DNA of 64,000 bases from Clostridium akagii DSM 12554. Lineage in GTDB: Bacteria > Bacillota > Clostridia > Clostridiales > Clostridiaceae. This document shows, piece after piece, positions 58,783 through 64,000 of this stretch. Below the pieces are notes generated by a model. That model ran no database searches. It saw only the letters and a list, made by a program, of their open reading frames with translations, and had not been told where the DNA came from. The stretch covers positions 1 through 64,000 of the forward strand of contig NZ_JMLK01000012.1 of assembly GCF_000686725.1 (NCBI RefSeq), in the 5' to 3' direction. The position numbers and the translations under genes were made by a program. Position 1 is the first letter of the stretch; every line of letters begins with the position of its first letter.

Positions 58783-59115
58783 TTATCCGATAGCTTTTAT
58801 TTCACTTGCCTTATCTTTAAATGCATCTACTCCATCTATAAATATAGCTAGTACATCTTCTATTCCTATAAAACTCATAATATGTTTTAAATAGTTATGT
58901 CCATAATCCTTACCTTCTAAAGATTCATGATCATAAATCCCTCCACTGGACTGAATATACAATACCTTTCTATTTTCTAGTAACCCCTTAGGACCTTTTG
59001 AAGCATATTTTATGGTTTTACCTACAACGCATAAAGTATCTAAGTAAGCTTTTAAATTTGAAGGTAAAAAATGATTCCACATGGGGTTAACAAATACATA
59101 TTTAATATCATCTTC
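58783..59115 (-). pseudogene. FMN-dependent NADH-azoreductase, C-terminal fragment
   Basis: About 110 codons: DIKYVFVNPMWNHFLPSNLK begins in mid-protein, and AYLDTLCVVGKTIKY, GLLENRKVLYIQSSGG and FGIEDVLAIF follow, all AzoR signatures. The N-terminal FMN phosphate-binding half is gone. The 5' side runs directly into the MarR fragment at 59108-59275, with frames overlapping at GGAAGATGAT, so one deletion probably joined the two genes. Confidence 0.75.
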
Positions 59116-59275
59116 CTCCTATTATATTTAGTACGTGAAATTCTGAATAAGATATTTTATCAGTATCTATACCAATGGATTTCATTTCAGCTAAAAATTT
59201 CTGATGGTTTTGATTTTCACTAATCTCACGTAGATAAAAAATTTTCTCAAGGTTTTTTATAAGTTCCTCATGCAT
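59108..59275 (-). pseudogene. MarR-family regulator, N-terminal fragment
   Basis: The ATG at 59275, behind AAAGGAGAG, opens 55 codons: MHEELIKNLEKIFYLREISE, then EMKSIGIDTDKISYSEFHVL. It is consistent with the first helices of a MarR protein up to the start of the winged helix, then a stop. Its fusion to the azoreductase fragment suggests a deleted marR-azoR pair. Confidence 0.5.
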
Positions 59276-59301
59276 AACATCAATCTCTCCTTTAACTCCT
59301 G

Positions 59302-59391
59302 TTAACCTAATTTACACGCTTTTATTTTTTCTACTAAGCTAGATAACTCATCTATACTCGCGGTTATTTCTTCTATTTGCGCAACTGTCTT
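59302..59391 (-). pseudogene. Possible chemotaxis-receptor C-terminal remnant
   Basis: A 29-codon frame ending at a stop, KTVAQIEEITASIDELSSLV followed by EKIKACKLG. The QIEEITASIDELSSL pattern resembles the helical C-terminus of methyl-accepting chemotaxis proteins. Short length makes this tentative. Confidence 0.35.
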
Positions 59392-59454
59392 TATCTTTAA
59401 AGCTACCGAATATTATAAGCAAACGATTATGTGATATATAGATTCAATTTTTAT

Positions 59455-60882
59455 TTAATCATTAAACCAAGCATCATTAAGTAACTTTATGCCTTCAGTA
59501 ATATCACTTTCTAGCAATCCACCAAATCCAAGCAAAACCATATTATTAGAATATTCTTCTGGTTTCATCCAAAATATTGATATAGGATAAACTATTACAC
59601 CATGATTTTTAGCCTTTATTATTAATTCTTCTTCACCTAATCCATTATTTATTTCCAATAAGATATGCAAACCTGCATTTTTACCATGAATAATAACTTT
59701 ATTTCCCATTAACTCTTTAACTGTATGGGTTAGTACATCGTATTTTTTTTTATTAGCTATACATATCTTTCGTAGATGACTTTCAAAGTGTCCTAAATTC
59801 ATAAATTGTTGCATTATTTTTTGTTCAATCACTGGAACAGATGTCTGGTATCTGCTAAAAAGTTTGTCATATTTTTTTAACCATTTCTGCGGTAATACCA
59901 TATAATTCATACGTAAGCTAGGTGATAAAGCTTTTGAAAATGTGCCTATGTATACAACATTTTTTCCGGACGATATACTTTGTATTGATGGAATAGGTCT
60001 TGAATTATAGCGTAATTCGCTATCATAATCATCTTCAATTATAATTCCGTCTTTTCTTATGGCCCAAGAGAGCAGCTTTAATCTTTTTTGAATTGGCATA
60101 ACTGAACCCAATGGAAATTGATGTGAAGGCGTTATGTATACTATTTTTGCAGAACTATTTTCTAATTGCTCAAGATCTATTCCATCTTTCTCCAAACCAA
60201 TGGGAATAAGCTTATACCCATTATTAATAAATATATCTCGTGCACCAATATAACCTGGTTCCTCCAGTGCTACATTTACATTGCCAAAATCCTACCTAAA
60301 TAGTTGACATAACAAACTTAAAGAGTAATCAAACCCAGAGCAAACTATTATTTGTTCAGGATTACAATCCACACCTCTTGATTTATTTAAATGTTCCATG
60401 ATTTCTATTTTTAAGTCCAATTCGCCCTTACCTAAGCTGTAAGATGTCATATTTTCAACGCTAAATGAATTCAAACACTTATTTGAAACTTTTTTCCATA
60501 TTCTGAATGGAAAGTCAGAAGCACTCAGTTTGCCATATTCAAAATTATATTTATATGTATTAACATGCCTCACTTGGGGTGATACATTTTTATGTTCTAT
60601 AAAATTTTTAGATACTTGACTTTTTAGTTTTGAAATTATCCTGTTATCTACTTTTAGAGAAATAAAACCGCTACCAGGTTTGCTTTCTATATACCCCTCT
60701 GAACAAAGCTGTAGATATGCACTTTCAACTGTATTTCTACTGACATTTAGAGTTATTGAAAGTGCTCGTGTTGAGGGTAGCTTATCACCTTCTGAAATTT
60801 GTCCTGAAATTATTTTTTCTTTTAGCTGTTCGTAAATTTGCTGATATAAAGGAACACTGGAATCGCTAAGTAATATAATCAT
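59455..60882 (-). pseudogene. MocR/PdxR-type regulator (GntR HTH plus aminotransferase domain) with an in-frame stop
   Basis: The N-terminal GntR helix-turn-helix (VPLYQQIYEQLKEKI ... LPSTRALSITLNVSRNTVESAY) is followed by a fold-type I aminotransferase-like domain (IIIEDDYDSELRY; the PLP Lys is in GTFSKALSPSLR). The only interruption is TAG at 60292-60294: reading through gives QLFR-stop-DFGNVNVALEEPGY in the same frame. A single AAG- or GAG-type codon change would restore it. It is divergent from a PNPOx-like gene, the usual type of target for this regulator class. Confidence 0.88.
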
Positions 60883-61025
60883 GTTAAAATCGCTCTCCTC
60901 TTAACTGTATCCTATAAAATATACTAAATTGGAACTTTTAATAGTTACAATTGCATTGTATAATTATTTTATTGAAAGGTCAAACAGCAAGTAATAATAC
61001 CTTTTAAAACTAAGGAGGACTTTAA

Positions 61026-61397
61026 ATGTTAAATGAAAAATTACTTGAGGTTATTTCTCATGAAGGAGTAGTCGCTATAGTATCTTGCAGCAATAATGAG
61101 GCACATGTAGTAAATACTTGGAATTCTTATATTAATACTACCGAAGATGGTAAATTACTAATACCAGCTGCTGGAATGAGAAAAACTCAAAAAAACCTAG
61201 AACAAAATAGTATTGTCAAGGTTACCATAGGTAGTAAAGAAGTTATGGGACATGCATACATGGGAGCGGGGTTCTTGATTGAAGGAACTGCAAAATTCCT
61301 TCAATCAGGAACGGAATTTGGTATGATGAAAGAAAAATTTTCTTTTTTAAGTAGAGTACTAGAGATAACAGTTACATCTTTAAAACAAACGATTTAG
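61026..61397 (+). CDS. Pyridoxamine 5'-phosphate oxidase-family FMN-binding protein
   Basis: A 123-residue split-barrel protein. VVAIVSCSNNEAHVVNTWNS and LLIPAAGMRKTQKNLEQN are the FMN-binding PNPOx-like segments. It is shorter than true PdxH and is more like the general stress/PNPOx-like group, so vitamin B6 synthesis is not implied. AAGGAGG precedes the ATG. The divergent MocR gene, now broken, was probably its regulator. Confidence 0.8.
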   Translation: MLNEKLLEVISHEGVVAIVSCSNNEAHVVNTWNSYINTTEDGKLLIPAAGMRKTQKNLEQNSIVKVTIGSKEVMGHAYMGAGFLIEGTAKFLQSGTEFGMMKEKFSFLSRVLEITVTSLKQTI

Positions 61398-61432
61398 ATA
61401 TAAAATAAGTCAATCATTCACTTTGTAAGTGC

Positions 61433-61479
61433 AGGGAACGTACAACAATTTGTGTAAATCAAATCCATGTACGTTCCCT
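61433..61479 (+). terminator. Hairpin after the PNPOx-like gene
   Basis: Twelve-base perfect arms AGGGAACGTACA/TGTACGTTCCCT around 23 bases. The T-run is weak. Confidence 0.6.
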
Positions 61480-61507
61480 ATTTGGTCATGGGAAAATACC
61501 TATATAT

Positions 61508-61890
61508 TTAAAAAATTCTTTGGATTAATTTAATTATATAAATTGGAATTGTTATTTGTTCTATATAAGACATATCACTCATTCGCTTAATAAATCTTTT
61601 TCCATGGACTGATTCATGCATAAAACTAACGCCACCAGCAAAACCAAATAATTCAACTTTATTAAGCATTTCAATATCCATAGCTAACCACATTGCATTG
61701 AATACACTAAGCAAATGGCCATAAGAAACAATAATTATATTCTCATGATCATTGCTTATTATCCCATTAAAAAATGGTAATAACCTCTCCCACTCATCTC
61801 TTCTACTTTCTGCATCTGAAAACATTTTATCATCTCCTTCTTTTTCCTTAAGTTTCTCAAATACTTTAGGTAAAAATTTAACTAACTTGT
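61508..61890 (-). pseudogene. Histidine phosphatase family, C-terminal fragment
   Basis: The recognisable part reads AESRRDEWERLLPFFNGI and IIIVSYGHLLSVFNAMW (the second catalytic His in YGH). The N-terminal RHG motif is missing. The frame is open from about 61890 after a stop without an ATG; an internal ATG at 61825 has a chance ribosome-like AAGGAGATG. This is probably a 5'-truncated gene. Confidence 0.65.
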
Positions 61891-61905
61891 TTTAGTAAAA
61901 AAATA

Positions 61906-61934
61906 AGAGCTTTATCATTTAATGATAAAACTCT
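61906..61934 (-). terminator. Terminator on the minus strand
   Basis: GAGTTTTATCATT/AATGATAAAGCTC stem followed by TTATTTTTTT. It lies between the pyruvate-kinase-like remnant and the phosphatase fragment. Confidence 0.75.
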
Positions 61935-62036
61935 AGATATATCAATGCTTTACGCTGATATTATATACTTTTTTGAGTTAGAACTATTTATTATTAATTC
62001 CAAAGAAATCGACATATATATTTCAACGAATTTTTT

Positions 62037-62781
62037 TTGTAAATATATATGCAATATTCAACTTACGCATAATTGAAAACTTCTTGATTTTATGTCCCTG
62101 CATCCTTTTTAATATATCATTTAGTGCCTTAACTTCACGCTGAAATCCACATTCCACGGCAAGGTCCCACGGGCAATCATAACACCCCAACGAGGTACCT
62201 TCATGATTTCCAAAAGCAAAAAAGGTAAGTTTTTAAAACTCCTGCGTATTTCAATTTTTAATACTATTCCTAACTGCACTTTACCAAGCATATTTAAATG
62301 TTTCCGAAGAAGTTGGACATTTTTCACAGAATTTACGAATGAAAGTGCTACAATATCTGCATTCCCTGCGACAAACTTCAAATCCTCAACATCTTTATCA
62401 GTCATAGCTGACAAATGTAGGTTACTATCAGGCAATTATATTTATTAGCACATTGAATTCTGTCCTTCCTAATGATGATAGCCCAATATCACCCATAGAA
62501 ACCTATAAGGATTGGATATCATGACTTCGCAATGCCATATAATACAGCAAGTTTTTGGCACTAGCAAGGTAACTGGGGTGACATTTTTCTAGAAGAGATT
62601 CAGATTGAGTTACCATATTCAGCATATTTTCTCTAATAATATTTAGTTTACTAATTAAACCCTCAATGTATGTTAATTGCATTAATGAATTATTTGCATG
62701 TTGTTTTTTGAAACCATTTAATGACTCTAATATTCCATCATCTATATTTTTAATATTAGGTGTATCATCTTTTTTACTCAC
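62037..62781 (-). pseudogene. Pyruvate-kinase-like protein with N-terminal extension, degenerate
   Basis: The N-terminal part (from a GTG at 62781) matches the extension domain of the atypical pyruvate kinases: HPSYLASAKNLLYYMALRSHD, a stop, then in the same frame IGLSSLGRTEFNVL. After a deletion, the barrel part reads DVEDLKFVAGNADIVALSFV and LGIVLKIEIRRSFKNLPFLL, then GVMIARG. A missing G shifts the frame there; the next frame continues VECGFQREVKALNDIL and then loses homology. So there is a nonsense change, a large deletion, a frameshift and a missing C-terminus. Confidence 0.7.
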
Positions 62782-62802
62782 GTTTAATCATCTTCTTCGC
62801 TA

Positions 62803-63177
62803 TTATTCTTTAGCGTCCTTAAAATAATAATAATGTTTAGGTACTCCTGTACCATCATCCTGAGCTTTAAATCCATGTTTTTCCCAAAATCGCTTACTGT
62901 TTTTATCATTTGCATATAGGCACATATTAAAACCGGTGTTTTTTAGTGCCGTAACTATTTCACTACCAACTTTCTTACTCTTTTTAAATACTTCAAAATT
63001 ATCTATATCAAGAATACTCTCATCTTCACTTAGTTCTGCTTCTAGCAATGCAACAATCACATTATCCTTTTTCACCTTAAAACATCTATCTCCTGCCCAC
63101 CATAATCTCAATTTATATCTCTTTTTTAAGGATAATACTTCTTTCTCTCCACATTTTTCAATACTTATTTTTTCCAT
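62803..63177 (-). CDS. GNAT-like acetyltransferase
   Basis: A 124-residue protein that resembles a compact GNAT fold: FEVFKKSKKVGSEIVTALK is the acetyl-CoA pyrophosphate-binding region and NDKNSKRFWEKHGFK is the C-terminal signature. The substrate is unknown. The first 40 residues are poorly conserved. AGGGGTA lies before the ATG. It is transcribed alone, with palindrome copy C about 290 bases upstream. Confidence 0.7.
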   Translation of the reverse strand: MEKISIEKCGEKEVLSLKKRYKLRLWWAGDRCFKVKKDNVIVALLEAELSEDESILDIDNFEVFKKSKKVGSEIVTALKNTGFNMCLYANDKNSKRFWEKHGFKAQDDGTGVPKHYYYFKDAKE

Positions 63178-63464
63178 TAATATACCCCTATCGTATCACA
63201 AAATATTAACTATAACTAAAAACAAACTACATTTAGTTATATACAATTTTATATTCTTTCTAAAATATAGCAAAAATTCTCATGAAAATACAATGTTTAA
63301 AACACATTTCTCTTCCATTATACATAAATTTAGTATTTCTTCAATGTATTTAATTAAAAGTTGAATTTTCATTCACTGATATATTGGTGTAATATTATTA
63401 AATTTTTTTTTCTATATGAGAATTTATTATCGAACTCTGCGTTAAGTTATTAGTTTACTTTTAT

Positions 63465-63498
63465 ATTAGTCTACATAATATTTAATATGTAGACTAAT
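63465..63498. repeat. Palindrome ATTAGTCTACATA-N8-TATGTAGACTAAT (family copy C)
   Basis: Thirteen-base perfect arms around eight bases. Compared with copy B each arm has one paired substitution (TTTAC/GTAAA becomes TCTAC/GTAGA), keeping the symmetry. A lone half-site TTAGTTTAC sits at 63450-63458. The surrounding gap, 63178-63593, shows no other supported feature. Confidence 0.75.
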
Positions 63499-63593
63499 AG
63501 TTTGATACTTCTCCTTATTTTTGTTATATAATTTAAGTACTACAAATTTATTTTTTACGATTACACTTATTTACCCCTAATAATATCAAGCGC

Positions 63594-64000
63594 CTAATAT
63601 TTATCAATTACATTTTCTGTTTTGCTTAGCGCACATAAAATCACAAAAAACAGCATAAAAATAATAGCCACTACAATAGCACTCATACCAGCCAAAATAC
63701 CAAAAGCATCAGATAATATGCCCGTTATAATTGGCATTATAATAGCACCGACTCCACCTAGCATAAGTAGTACTCCCATGGACATAGGATAAACCTTAAT
63801 AGTCTTACCAACGGTAGAGACTGTTGTAGGATAAATACCTGCCATAGAAAATCCCAGGCCCATTATAGTAATGGTAATAATCGTCACATTTTTCGTTGAA
63901 AGTAATAACAAGTAAAAAACACATGTTCCAATACTTGTTACCAAAAGCAAAACCTTTTTTGACACTTTATCTCCAAAAAAAGCACAAGTTAATCTACCTG
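63594..64000 (-). CDS. MFS transporter, C-terminal part (gene continues past the window)
   Basis: About 135 codons of a major facilitator running off the right edge: GRLTCAFFGDKVSKK (motif A-like loop), then four to five helices (MGLGFSMAGIYPTTVS, MSMGVLLMLGGVGAIIMPII, ILAGMSAIVVAIIFMLFFVIL). This is the half-symmetric C-terminal domain of a FucP/sugar-type transporter. The substrate is unknown. Confidence 0.75.
   Translation of the reverse strand, partial: GRLTCAFFGDKVSKKVLLLVTSIGTCVFYLLLLSTKNVTIITITIMGLGFSMAGIYPTTVSTVGKTIKVYPMSMGVLLMLGGVGAIIMPIITGILSDAFGILAGMSAIVVAIIFMLFFVILCALSKTENVIDKY

Overview
The window is a low-GC, densely coded stretch of a Gram-positive chromosome that reads as a Clostridium-type spore-former. 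Evidence: the miaB-mutS-mutL-miaA-hfq order, a LexA with clostridial/Bacillus-type architecture, T-box leaders, a lysine riboswitch, RNase J, collagen-like spore-surface proteins and strong AGGAGG ribosome binding sites. The species cannot be named from the sequence alone. No tRNA, rRNA, CRISPR array or intact insertion sequence was seen.

Region by region. 0-0.6 kb: a partial NAD(P)-binding oxidoreductase and a 4-oxalocrotonate tautomerase share three GTAAC-N7-GTTAC operators. 0.8-9.3 kb: a co-directional tRNA-modification, mismatch-repair and Hfq block (miaB, mutS, mutL, miaA, hfq, an aluminium-resistance/methionine gamma-lyase-type PLP protein); mutS is split by one extra A in an A7 run. 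9.3-14.7 kb: lexA, a Cys-rich protein, a Xer-type recombinase, a NUDIX hydrolase, dapA under a lysine riboswitch, and L25/Ctc. 15-17.4 kb: PHP phosphoesterase, then an isolated endolysin-holin pair. 17.7-25.1 kb: serS with a T-box, a DUF2207 membrane protein, a phosphoesterase, a secreted GH5 glycanase, and an archaeal-type AspRS whose T-box leader has two terminator/antiterminator modules. 25.2-29.2 kb: an ABC-2 export operon with its own ArsR-type regulator. 29.4-33.6 kb: a 5'-truncated clostridial protein, a DUF1287 gene broken by an in-frame stop, and a MarR-flavoprotein-MFS unit with three matching operators. 33.7-41.4 kb: RNase J, a BldC-like protein, Lon with an upstream MarR gene sharing its operator, a GT4 glycosyltransferase and DUF1189. 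41.6-46.5 kb: 3-methyladenine glycosylase, an amidase-domain protein, a nitroreductase with a zinc-ribbon partner, and RecQ. 46.6-53.7 kb: a spore-surface island of two divergent collagen-like proteins, a TPR-containing GT2 glycosyltransferase and two paralogous SDR enzymes on its edges. 53.8-64 kb: YyaL, then a decaying region with fragments of a serine recombinase, two extra YyaL N-termini, azoreductase, MarR, chemotaxis receptor, MocR, histidine phosphatase and a pyruvate-kinase-like gene, among a few intact genes (Ntn hydrolase, methyltransferase, PNPOx-like, GNAT, MFS).

Themes. Local regulators sit next to their targets and often have visible operators. RNA-level control is prominent (lysine riboswitch and two T-boxes). 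A family of 9-N14-9 palindromes lies in at least three unrelated intergenic regions. Disrupted genes are concentrated at 29-31 kb and 56-63 kb, in the same window as a frameshifted mutS; a link between the two is only a hypothesis.
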